This document shows positions 19,501 through 26,742 of a stretch of DNA of 64,000 nt, one piece after another (the first letter of the stretch is position 1; each line of letters starts with the position of its first letter). Source of the DNA: Rosistilla ulvae (GTDB lineage: Bacteria; Planctomycetota; Planctomycetia; Pirellulales; Pirellulaceae). Position numbers and translations under genes: made by a program. A model generated the notes under the pieces. The model did not search any database, was not told where the DNA came from, and saw only the letters and a list, made by a program, of their open reading frames with translations. The stretch spans positions 6,821,798 through 6,885,797 of the forward strand of contig NZ_CP036261.1 of the NCBI RefSeq assembly GCF_007741475.1, written 5' to 3'.

Positions 19501-20247
19501 CTTTCGATCACCAAGACCGATTCGTCGACGACGGTTCGCAACGGGGAAACGCTGACCTACACGATCGTGGTCACCAACTCCGGACCATCCACGGCGACCG
19601 GTGTCACGCTCTCGGATCCATTCCCTTCGGGCGTCACCGTCACCTCGGTCACCAGCACGGTGGGAACAGTCACCAACACGGGCAACAACGTGTCTGGAAC
19701 AATCGGCACACTGGCACCGGGGGCATCGGCGACGATCACGGTTCTCGCGACAGTCGATTCGGGTACGACGGGCACGATTATCAACACCGCCACGGTTTCG
19801 GCGACACAAACCGAAACCAACACGGCCAACAATTCGGCATCCGACACGACCACGGTCGATCCGGTCGATGGCACGCTAGCGGGAACGGTTTACTTCGATG
19901 CCAATCGCAACGGGCAACAGGATACTGGCGAAGTCGGAATCGCGGATGTCTTGATCACCCTGACCGGTACCGATCTGATGGGCAACGCGGTCAATCGAAC
20001 CGAAACGACCGACGCCAACGGCGACTACCTGTTCGATAACCTGGCCGCCGGAACGTATCAATTGAGCGAAACGCAACCGACCGGGTTTGACGACGGTGAA
20101 GAGGAATCCAATCCGTCGCTGCAGACCAATGTCATGAACGATGTCTTTGCATCGATCAATTTCAGCCCCAGCGATCAGGGCGTCGACTTCAACTTCGGCG
20201 AAGAACGCTCCTTCAGCAAACGCCGCTTCTTGGCATCGGCGCTGTAG
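16525..20247 (+). CDS. Giant surface protein with SdrD-B and DUF11 repeats
   Basis: 1240 residues. The N-terminus is very basic (NRNRKQQTKRRRRTLRTEM) followed by LETRLPLAS, the LExRxxLAS-type signature of planctomycete extracellular giants rather than a normal signal peptide. An SdrD-B domain (GVTGTVYNDLTGDG) covers about residues 35-150 and another (LGNLVFNDLNGNSVFD) about 350-490. Five DUF11 domains follow (each opening like DLSITKADSPDPV and containing NDGP or NNGPS, about 120 residues apart, 495-1115), then a final SdrD-B domain (GTLAGTVYFDANRNGQQD). It ends SKRRFLASAL. A surface or S-layer-associated adhesive role is plausible. The low-Cys, Thr/Asn/Asp-rich composition suits calcium-binding Ig-like folds. 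Confidence 0.88.
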   Translation: MDMFWNRNRKQQTKRRRRTLRTEMLETRLPLASDFGGVTGTVYNDLTGDGLSGDDLPPTAAVTLHLYRDGGDGVLSSSGGGTAGDDTFLTTTTTDASGDYAFNRLTAGTYFVERILPAGFIERSGENAVQFTITPADASGATSGTLVDDFLAGTQSLEATSATTTDESYFSDGTILGGERDLLLTYTSGLRVNLDTIPASGLISYSSASGAFGGFEIVYDGVDGSTNINATGLGGANLDDNGSAEFLQLMLGADAAGVPITLTIFSDDANFSTFSTTVPQTADGVATDELLIPLNSFVDTGNGADFSNVGAIRVAITGSAAFDSQVAVIGTLGQTNQTANFAMFEPLTLGNLVFNDLNGNSVFDSGTDVGIENVDLTLYEDTDGNGAFTPGTDTQVATTSTNASGIYTFTNLVAGSYIVQVDESNFSTGNPLASFLSSPGNPDPNNDVDNDDNGVLLAGQGAVSLAVALAANTEPGDDGDTDTDTNLSVDFGFFASADLSITKADSPDPVVAGNTLTYTLTVLNDGPVDATGVTVVDTLPTNVQIDTITTSQGTSTTNGNIVTVDLGDIANGGNATIVITVIVDADVTSQISNTATVSGDQPDDDPNNNTANAPTDVNAEVDLVITKVDQTDPASAGGTLEYVITVTNNGPSVATNVVVTDTLPAGLTYDTGTATQGSVSNVGQAITGLLGTLSSGASATITIGTNVASSASGTISNTATVTSDGTETTPADNTTTEQTVIGRTVDLAVTKQDSVDPVVPGNQMTYTLVVTNNGPSDASGVLLTDTLPAGLTLASNTTTQGSVSNTGNTVTANLGTLASGATATVTLTVNVASSVAAAFTNTATVTANETDSVPANNTASEPTEVDRQFDLRVEKSDSADPATPGGTLTYTIDVFNDGPSDATAITLTDTLPAGVTFASGSNGLTANGSVVTANIASLASGASAQFTVTVNIDPTANGTLSNTATVSTTTGTELDVTNNSDTETTALTPSIDLSITKTDSSTTVRNGETLTYTIVVTNSGPSTATGVTLSDPFPSGVTVTSVTSTVGTVTNTGNNVSGTIGTLAPGASATITVLATVDSGTTGTIINTATVSATQTETNTANNSASDTTTVDPVDGTLAGTVYFDANRNGQQDTGEVGIADVLITLTGTDLMGNAVNRTETTDANGDYLFDNLAAGTYQLSETQPTGFDDGEEESNPSLQTNVMNDVFASINFSPSDQGVDFNFGEERSFSKRRFLASAL

Positions 20248-20286
20248 CGATCGCTGCCTTGACCCCAAACCGCACGGGATACGCTG

Positions 20287-20405
20287 GCGGCAGGTTTTGA
20301 TCAACCCTGCCGCCGACAGGCCGACCGTGACGACAGAGTGAGAGTCCGCTAGGGAGCCGGTGGATTGGTCGCGGATTCTCACTCTGTTGTCGGTCGGAAC
20401 GTTTT
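20287..20405 (+). terminator. Two hairpins downstream of the giant surface protein gene
   Basis: The first stem pairs GGCGGCAGG (20287-20295) with CCTGCCGCC (20307-20315). The second, longer stem pairs roughly 20322-20350 with 20372-20398 (CCGACCG...GAGTGAGA against TCTCACTC...CGGTCGG) and is followed by AACGTTTTTAG. Together they occupy the gap before pepA and probably terminate the surface-protein transcript. Confidence 0.5.
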
Positions 20406-20492
20406 TAGCCGTTCCCCTTCGCATCTTGACAGGGCAATCGCTACGCTACATTTGACAACTTCATTGCAAGACGACCAACGAGGAAAACGACG

Positions 20493-21944
20493 ATGAAAAT
20501 GGCTGCTATTGACGGGATGGTTGAAGATTGTGACGCGATCGTCGTCGGTGTCGACGATGAGGGGAACCTCGACGATGCAGGACAACAACTGGACCAACGA
20601 CTCTCCGGTTGGCTGGGACGCGTTTTGGCTCGAGAAACGCAGCCGGGCAAACCGATCACCGCAAAATTGTTTGCCGCCCCCGACGCGGGCGATCTCGAAT
20701 CGATCGTTGTCGTTGGAACGGGCGACCCGACCGCGCGCACCAATGGCCTCGCCTATCGCGCCGCCGCCACGGCGATGCGGATGTTGGCCGACCGCACACG
20801 CAAACATGTGGCGATTGGATTTGCAAAGGGTTGGGACGATGACCTGGCCCGCGCCGCAGTCGCGGGGGCTGTCGCCGGTATCCCCGGCCAAGACCTCTAT
20901 CGATCGGCGACCGGCCTGGTCGAAGCCCGACGCGTCTCGTGGATCGGCGTCAGCGATGCGATCGTGCAAGCGGGCGAAGCGGTCGGCGAGGGGATTTGCA
21001 TCGCCAAGCGATTGGTCAACGAGCCGCCAAACAAAATCTATCCCGAGAGTTTTGTCGCTCAAGCGGAACAATTAGGCAGCGAATGCGGGTTCGAAGTCGA
21101 AGCCTGGGACAAGGAAAAACTGCAAGCGGAAAACTGCAATGCGATCCTAGCCGTATCGGCGGGATCCGATCGCGAGCCGCGACTGGCGATCTTCCGCTAC
21201 AACGGCGGCCCCGCCGACGAAGCCCCGATCGCTATCGTGGGCAAAGGGGTGACCTTCGACAGCGGCGGCCTATCGATCAAGCCGAGCGAAGGCATGAAAG
21301 ATATGAAGTGCGATATGGCGGGGGCGGCAACCGTCCTGGGAACGATGGCGGCGATCTCCCGTCTGAAGCTTTCCAAGAACGTCGTCGGCCTGGTCGGACT
21401 GTCCGAAAACATGCTCTCGGGCAGCAGTTACAAGCTGGGCGACGTCATCAAAACGCGGAACGGCAAGACGATCGAGATCCTGAATACCGATGCCGAGGGG
21501 CGCGTTGTGCTGGCCGACACGCTGGACGTCGCTGTCGAACAGGAACCGAGCAACATCGTCGACTTGGCAACCCTCACCGGCGCCTGCTTGGTCGCGTTAG
21601 GGATGGACGTCGCCGGCGTGATGACCAATGACACGTCGTGGTGCGACCAGATCAAGAAGGCTGCCGAACTGGAGGACGAAAAGGTCTGGGAACTGCCGAT
21701 GTGGGATTTCTACGGCGAGCAGATCCAGAGCAAAGTTGCCGACATCAAAAATGTCGGTGCAGGGCGATGGGGCGGTGCGATCACCGCAGCCAAGTTCCTG
21801 GAAAATTTTGTCGGCGATATCCCTTGGGTTCACATCGACATCGCTGGCCCCGCGTTTGCCGATTCGCCCAACGAATGGCGCGACGCCGGCGGCACCGGCG
21901 CGATGGTTCGAACCTTGGTCCGTCTGCTGGAACAAGCTTCTTAA
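20493..21944 (+). CDS. pepA: Leucyl aminopeptidase (M17)
   Basis: A 483-residue M17 aminopeptidase. GAGGAAAA precedes ATG 20493 by about seven bases. The N-terminal macro-like domain spans about residues 1-160. The catalytic domain shows VGKGVTFDSGGLSIKPS (metal-binding Lys/Asp), MKDMKCDMAGAATVLG and the family signature NTDAEGRVVLADTL near residue 335. The enzyme is a cytosolic hexamer that uses two divalent metal ions to release N-terminal Leu and other residues in peptide turnover. It appears monocistronic, with repeat-like hairpins before and a 395-base gap after. Confidence 0.95.
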   Translation: MKMAAIDGMVEDCDAIVVGVDDEGNLDDAGQQLDQRLSGWLGRVLARETQPGKPITAKLFAAPDAGDLESIVVVGTGDPTARTNGLAYRAAATAMRMLADRTRKHVAIGFAKGWDDDLARAAVAGAVAGIPGQDLYRSATGLVEARRVSWIGVSDAIVQAGEAVGEGICIAKRLVNEPPNKIYPESFVAQAEQLGSECGFEVEAWDKEKLQAENCNAILAVSAGSDREPRLAIFRYNGGPADEAPIAIVGKGVTFDSGGLSIKPSEGMKDMKCDMAGAATVLGTMAAISRLKLSKNVVGLVGLSENMLSGSSYKLGDVIKTRNGKTIEILNTDAEGRVVLADTLDVAVEQEPSNIVDLATLTGACLVALGMDVAGVMTNDTSWCDQIKKAAELEDEKVWELPMWDFYGEQIQSKVADIKNVGAGRWGGAITAAKFLENFVGDIPWVHIDIAGPAFADSPNEWRDAGGTGAMVRTLVRLLEQAS

Positions 21945-22339
21945 AAAAGGCGGAGACCGCAACGTCGGCATCGACCGATTTCCCTGCGACCAGCCGTACC
22001 GCTGGCGCAGGCTGCCTCCAATCCTCTTTGCCGAAACCGATCGCCCGACGTCGAACGCCTAAACTTATGGGCTCCTCTCGCTGCTGGCTTCGCCCGCCAG
22101 CGGCTCGTCGATCGGATCCTCTCGAAGCCCGAAAACCGAACGCCCCCACGCGTTCAGGATGGGACGCCCCAGTGGGACTCTTCGGCCCCGCGAACGAAAA
22201 TGCTAGCCCGCCGGCGACACCTCACACGCCCTCTTGGCGAGAACTTCTCCCAATCGGTCTATCGATAGCAGCCTGGATTTGATAGGTAGTGGGTTCAGTC
22301 GCAACATCGGCGCATTGTTTGTGAAAGGATTCGAGAACA
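21945..22339. other. Non-coding gap between pepA and the DUF11 protein gene
   Basis: 395 bases. The open frames seen here are overhangs of out-of-frame reading through pepA and are rich in Arg/Pro, so no gene is called. GAAAGGA (22324-22330) is the probable ribosome site of the following ATG at 22340. No repeats or clear promoter were recognised. Confidence 0.4.
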
Positions 22340-24760
22340 ATGAAACGGCTCGGTACCCGTTTGGGCATGCTGGTCGGCGTGGTTGGTCTAGCTGTCATGG
22401 CTATCACGCAGGCTCAGAAAGATTATTCTTCGACTAGCTCGCTAGAGTTCGTCGATCTCAAAAACCAATTAGCTCCACCACGCCCAATCGGAGGCGAAGG
22501 GTTCGAGGGTAGTTCGTGGCCTGCGCCACCGGACACTCACATCGTGCGTGGCAGCGACAGTGGCGTTGCGCCGATCGCAACCAGCCCAGCCGCTGCGCCG
22601 GCGATCCAATTGGCCTCGCATCAAGAACCGATCGAGGATGGGGCGAACAACGCCCCTCCAAGCTTTTCGATGCCGGTGATCCAGGACAGCAGCGAGACGC
22701 CGGAATTCAGCGCCCCCGCATCGCCTAGCTTCGATTTGCCAGCGACCTTGCCAACCGAATCAGACGATTCGCAGATCGGCACGGGAGTCGCAAATGCAGC
22801 ACCAGCCGCGATGCCAGCCTTCTCCGCACCAAACGCGAGCGAAGCTCCAACGGCCCTGTCGCCAAGCCCTGCCGCTGCTCAACCTCAAACCATCCAGATG
22901 CCCGACTCGGCATTTGAAGGGGTCGGCCAAGACAGCCCTGCGGCGACTCCTGTCGCTGCGGCGGCAGCTCCTGCGACGGAACCAGCCCCGACCGCCGACG
23001 CCCAATCGGTCATGACCCAGCGTGGCATTGGCATTCAAGGTGGCAGCCCGTTGGTCGACATGCCCGAAGGCTATCAAGCCGAAGCGAGCGGTGCGTCCCC
23101 GGCCGCCACCCCAACGCTGACCTCCCCCGGCTTTGACATGCCCAGTGACTCGGCACCGCCAACCGCAGCACCTGCCCCCATGCGTTCGGCAGCACCAGCG
23201 CCGATCCAACCCCAAGCCGCCGCAGCGCCAGCAATCCCACGCGAAGCAATCGCGACTCCACCGCCAGCCCCGCGAATCGCACCGGCACCACAAGCATCGA
23301 TCGCCACGGCCGCACCGATCGCTCGCACCGCCCAACCTTCCGGTCGCCCCGCCGACGCACGCAACGTGTTGGCTCAACCCGGCAGCCGATTGTTGGAAGG
23401 TGCCCAAGCGCCCAGCGTGACGATCCACAAACGGGCTCCCGAAGAAATCAATGTTGGCAAACAGGCGACGCTTGCAATTCAAATCCGCAACACCGGCGTC
23501 AGCGACGCGTTGAACGTCGTCGTCACCGATGCGATTCCCGAAGGAATGGAATTGATCGAAGCGACTCCCGCACCGGAGATTCAAGGCAAACTGATGACCT
23601 GGCAGTTTGGCGATCTGGAGCCCGCTGGCGAACGAACCATCACGCTGCAGATGATGCCACTGACCGAAGGCGAACTGGGCAGCGTGGCTCGACTGAGCTT
23701 TGAAGCGGCTGCCAGCGTGCGAACACTCAGCACTCGCCCCGAATTGAAAATCGTCCAACGCGCATCCGAACAGGTGCTGGTTGGACAACAGGTCGAAATC
23801 GAGATCGAAGTCTCCAATCCAGGCACCGGCACCGCTTATGGTGTCGTGTTGCAAGAAGACGTTCCCGAAGGCTTGGAACATCCCAAGGGCAAGCAGTTGG
23901 ATAATCTGTTGGGCGACATCCAGCCGGGACAAGTCCGCCGACAACGTCTGATCCTTAAAGCCGCCAAACCGGGCGTAGCCAACAACTACATCCAATTGAT
24001 CTCCGAAGATCAGGTCGTCGCCAAAAACGCCCTGCCGATCGAAGTCATCTCGCCCCAGTTGGCGATTCAAATGGAAGGGCCAACCCGGCGATTCCTGGAA
24101 CGCCAAGCCAAGTACATGCTGCAGATCGCCAACAACGGAACCGCGTCGGCAACGAACGTCGACGTCGTCGCCTACCTGGATCGCGGCCTGTCGTTTGTGA
24201 GCACCGAATTCAAAGGTCAATACGACGCGACGCGACATGCGGTCTTCTGGAGCCTAGCCGAATTGCCAGTCGGCGAAGCGGGAGAGGTGCCGTTGGTGCT
24301 GTTGCCGATCGAACCGGGCGAACAATTGGTCCGGCTCGAAGCCCAAGCCGACCTGGGAATCCAGGCCCGCAACGAAAAACCGATCACCGTGGAAACATTG
24401 GCCGAGATCACGTTCAGCGTGAACGACGATCACGACCCCATCGAAACGAACTCGTTGACCACCTATGAGATCCGAATCACCAACTCGGGATCGCGTGAAG
24501 ACACCAACGTGCAACTGCAGGTGGCGGTTCCACCGGGGCTGGAATTTGTGCGATCCGACCAACAGGCCCAGGTCGATGGCCGCGGGATCGTTTCTTTCGC
24601 TCCACTGCCACGCATGACAGCTCAAGACGAGCACACCTTCCGAGTAACGGTGAAAGGCGTGGCGACGGGAACGCACGTGTTACAAGCGGTGCTGACCAGC
24701 GATCAATCGCGTGTGCCAGTAACCAAAGAAGAGAGCACGATGGTCTACGCCGACGAATAA
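22340..24760 (+). CDS. Exported DUF11-repeat protein with long Ala/Pro-rich linker
   Basis: 806 residues. The N-terminus (MKRLGTRLGMLVGVVGLAVMAITQAQ) is a signal peptide or anchor. Residues 30-355 are low-complexity Ala/Pro/Ser/Gln and probably disordered. From about residue 357 there are four consecutive DUF11-like Ig domains: HKRAPEEINVGKQATLAIQIRNTG, IVQRASEQVLVGQQ, MEGPTRRFLERQAKYMLQIANNG and SVNDDHDPIETNSLTTYEI, each with a central NxG and a VPEG or VPPGLE turn. Cell-envelope structural or adhesive use is inferred. It shares the DUF11 module with the giant protein at 16525-20247 but lacks SdrD-B domains. A strong terminator follows. Confidence 0.82.
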   Translation: MKRLGTRLGMLVGVVGLAVMAITQAQKDYSSTSSLEFVDLKNQLAPPRPIGGEGFEGSSWPAPPDTHIVRGSDSGVAPIATSPAAAPAIQLASHQEPIEDGANNAPPSFSMPVIQDSSETPEFSAPASPSFDLPATLPTESDDSQIGTGVANAAPAAMPAFSAPNASEAPTALSPSPAAAQPQTIQMPDSAFEGVGQDSPAATPVAAAAAPATEPAPTADAQSVMTQRGIGIQGGSPLVDMPEGYQAEASGASPAATPTLTSPGFDMPSDSAPPTAAPAPMRSAAPAPIQPQAAAAPAIPREAIATPPPAPRIAPAPQASIATAAPIARTAQPSGRPADARNVLAQPGSRLLEGAQAPSVTIHKRAPEEINVGKQATLAIQIRNTGVSDALNVVVTDAIPEGMELIEATPAPEIQGKLMTWQFGDLEPAGERTITLQMMPLTEGELGSVARLSFEAAASVRTLSTRPELKIVQRASEQVLVGQQVEIEIEVSNPGTGTAYGVVLQEDVPEGLEHPKGKQLDNLLGDIQPGQVRRQRLILKAAKPGVANNYIQLISEDQVVAKNALPIEVISPQLAIQMEGPTRRFLERQAKYMLQIANNGTASATNVDVVAYLDRGLSFVSTEFKGQYDATRHAVFWSLAELPVGEAGEVPLVLLPIEPGEQLVRLEAQADLGIQARNEKPITVETLAEITFSVNDDHDPIETNSLTTYEIRITNSGSREDTNVQLQVAVPPGLEFVRSDQQAQVDGRGIVSFAPLPRMTAQDEHTFRVTVKGVATGTHVLQAVLTSDQSRVPVTKEESTMVYADE

Positions 24761-24838
24761 GCCGGTCGCGGCCGTGCTGGAATGTGCGGCGTTGTTCGAT
24801 CCGAACAACGCGTGCTAATCCGAGCAATGCGTCATGCG

Positions 24839-24883
24839 ATAAGCGCAGCACGGGGCCTGCGCTTATTGTGTGACGTTTTTTTT
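24839..24883 (+). terminator. Intrinsic terminator after the DUF11 protein gene
   Basis: A perfect 10-bp stem ATAAGCGCAG/CTGCGCTTAT (24839-24848 and 24857-24866) with an 8-nt loop, then T8 at 24876-24883 after a nine-base spacer. A second perfect 10-bp hairpin GCGTTGTTCG/CGAACAACGC lies just upstream (24789-24811). They separate the plus-strand gene from the converging PadR gene. Confidence 0.6.
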
Positions 24884-24899
24884 CGCCACACGAACTCGG

Positions 24900-25271
24900 C
24901 TATGCTTGGACGACGCGATTCACCGCGGCTGAAACGATGTCCCAGTTCGCGATCTCCGCCGTCAGCGCGGTGCTGCCGGTTTGCGTCAAATGATAAAACT
25001 TGGCGCGTCGGTTCGATTCGCTCTGACGCCACTCGCTGGTCAACAGACCCTCTTTTTCCAGCCGGTGCAAAGCGGGGTAGAGCGAACCTTCCTCAAGCTT
25101 CAAAACGTCGCCCGATTCCGCCTCGATCTGTTTCATGATTCCATAACCATGCGTTGGCGAATCTCTGACAACACGCATGATCAACATGTTCAAAGTACCA
25201 CGCAACACGCGGCTGTTCGATTGGGGATTACTGTCTGACAACGGAATGTCCTCATTGCGTTTGATGTCCAT
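24900..25271 (-). CDS. PadR family transcriptional regulator
   Basis: A 123-residue protein from ATG 25271; a TTG at 25286 would add five residues. It is a winged helix-turn-helix with the PadR hallmarks TLNMLIMRVVRDSPTHGYGIMKQI, then EEGSLYPALHRLEKEGLL and the wing sequence RRAKFYHLTQTG. PadR proteins are dimeric repressors, often controlling transporters or stress genes nearby. The C-terminal dimerisation helix is short, as in the PadR-s1 subgroup. Its target is unknown; the divergent gene at 25652 and the intervening AT-rich gap with a perfect palindrome are the obvious candidates. Confidence 0.88.
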   Translation of the reverse strand: MDIKRNEDIPLSDSNPQSNSRVLRGTLNMLIMRVVRDSPTHGYGIMKQIEAESGDVLKLEEGSLYPALHRLEKEGLLTSEWRQSESNRRAKFYHLTQTGSTALTAEIANWDIVSAAVNRVVQA

Positions 25272-25651
25272 CGATAACGTACTCAACGTTTTTCCGCGCG
25301 TCGCTTTTTTTTAGTTCGTCTCGACTGAACCAGTTACTTAAAATGGTGGTGGAAAGTTCAAGCTAGGTGCACCGAAAAACTAGGCATCATTTTGGCCATA
25401 CCAACCTATTACCTAGTTTCCATCTATCAACGACTGTTATTCATAGTACCTATCTGCGACGAGCGATAGCCACCAGAAAGGCGCTCACGTACCGCCGAAA
25501 GAACCACACCGCCCCCCCGAGATCCTGTAGTTCTCGGAGGCATAGGATAACGTATTGTAGGCGTGTGTCGAATCGGAAATCAAAAACTATAATTAGTTTT
25601 CAAATCCGGTAGTGTAGTTCCGTATAGTTATGAATTCAGGAGATCGCAGGC
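25272..25651. promoter_or_regulatory. Divergent AT-rich intergenic region between padR and the J-like/DUF5658 gene
   Basis: 380 bases, clearly AT-richer than the surroundings, between diverging genes. Promoters for both must lie here, although no convincing -35/-10 pair could be fixed by eye. It holds the palindrome at 25583-25600, and AGGAG about 25638-25642 serves the GTG at 25652. No gene is called in it. Confidence 0.45.
25583..25600. promoter_or_regulatory. 18-bp perfect palindrome, candidate operator
   Basis: AAAACTATAATTAGTTTT has perfect 7-nt arms (AAAACTA/TAGTTTT) around TAAT. It lies 52 bases before the GTG of the DUF5658 gene, opposite the padR gene. Position and symmetry suit a dimeric repressor site; it does not match the classical PadR ATGT-N8-ACAT site, so the binding protein is not assigned. 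Confidence 0.35.
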
Positions 25652-26320
25652 GTGGACGCTTTTCAACAAGCCTGCCAAATTCTGGGGGTTCCTCCAACCG
25701 CATCAGGGAGGATGATCGAAGCCGCTTTCCGTCGAAAAGAAGCGGAATATCAAGCCGATCCCGGCAGCGACCCCTGGGATTTCCAGCAGGTCAAAGAGGC
25801 TTACCAAACGCTACGCAAACGCGACTCGGCGACGCTCCGCACCGCGACATCAGCCACCACCAAGCCACCATCCCCCTCCACGCTAGCAGCAAAAAAAGAG
25901 GAGACGATCCAGTCGGACACCTCGGTGCCACCACGGCCATTCGACCGACGCCCCCCCGAACCGGAGTCGGCAAAAAATCCCCCGCATCTCGTCTGGCAAG
26001 CCTTCTTTCGCGAACTGCCGCTGCAACAGGAAACGACCTATTTCCTGCTAGCCAATCTTCTCGATATTTTCATGACCTACGGGCTGCTGAAGTTCGGCGG
26101 GATCGAGACGAATCCGATCGCCAACTATTTTTTGCAGCGGTGGGGCTTCGATGGCATGATTGCGTTGAAGATGGGCTCGGTCGCATTTGTCGTCGTCGTG
26201 GTCCAACAAATTGCAGTCCGCGATCTAACCAAGGCCCGACGTCTGTTGATCGCTGGCACGGCGATCGTCTTTGCCGTGGTCGTCTACAGCGGCGTCCTGC
26301 TGTCGCGCATCCTCCGCTGA
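25652..26320 (+). CDS. J-domain-like plus DUF5658 membrane protein
   Basis: A 222-residue protein starting at GTG 25652 after an AGGAG site. Residues 1-60 read like a J domain (FQQACQILGVPP, AAFRRKEAEYQAD, DFQQVKEAYQTLR), but the HPD tripeptide that activates Hsp70 reads QAD, so it is J-like only. A Pro/Thr-rich linker covers residues 65-115. The C-terminal part has three to four membrane helices with LLANLLDIFMTYGLLKFGGIETNPIA, the pattern of DUF5658. Function is unknown; it is probably an inner-membrane protein with a cytoplasmic peptide- or partner-binding head. The divergent PadR gene may regulate it. Confidence 0.75.
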   Translation: MDAFQQACQILGVPPTASGRMIEAAFRRKEAEYQADPGSDPWDFQQVKEAYQTLRKRDSATLRTATSATTKPPSPSTLAAKKEETIQSDTSVPPRPFDRRPPEPESAKNPPHLVWQAFFRELPLQQETTYFLLANLLDIFMTYGLLKFGGIETNPIANYFLQRWGFDGMIALKMGSVAFVVVVVQQIAVRDLTKARRLLIAGTAIVFAVVVYSGVLLSRILR

Positions 26321-26370
26321 CCTGAGGCCCATAGCCGTCAGGCAGGAAAGATCTTCCCGCAGCGGAGACT

Positions 26371-26742
26371 TCAGGACTCCGACGAACCTTTCAACTTGCG
26401 CAGGAAATCGAACGTGAACAGCCCCGAATCGTGACCGTCGCTGAACGCGATGTTGTAGGCGTAATTGCCGACCGGACGCATTCCCAGAACAGCCATCGGG
26501 CGCGTCTCCTGCGGCGATAGCACAGGCAAAATCAATGGCTTCGGCGGCGGCGACGCTGCGTTCTCATCAGCGGCGTCGCCATCATCGTCTACGGGTTCGG
26601 CGTCGCGGCGTTTCTCGCGGCACGTCGCGCAGGGACAGGCGTCGCGCAATTGTCGCGCGGTGAATTCGGTCACCAAGTTGTCGGACCAAGTGATCCGCAA
26701 TCCGCTAGCAATGCGGGCGATGTCGGTCGGTAGAACGCTCAT
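26371..26742 (-). CDS. DUF971 domain protein
   Basis: A 123-residue protein. It shows the DUF971 pattern: LRITWSDNLVTEFTARQLRDACPCATCREKR near the N-terminus, with a zinc-type CPCATC cluster, then PMAVLGMRPVGNYAYNIAFSDGHDSGLFTFDFLRKL. An acidic insert (DDDGDAADEN) separates the halves. The domain also forms the N-terminus of gamma-butyrobetaine hydroxylase and is associated with Fe-S cluster assembly factors; the stand-alone role is uncertain. Its start overlaps the preceding A24 gene's stop by four bases (26739-26742), so it is the last gene of the ccsA-hemA operon. The association with haem and cytochrome biogenesis genes would fit a metal or Fe-S task. Confidence 0.85.
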   Translation of the reverse strand: MSVLPTDIARIASGLRITWSDNLVTEFTARQLRDACPCATCREKRRDAEPVDDDGDAADENAASPPPKPLILPVLSPQETRPMAVLGMRPVGNYAYNIAFSDGHDSGLFTFDFLRKLKGSSES

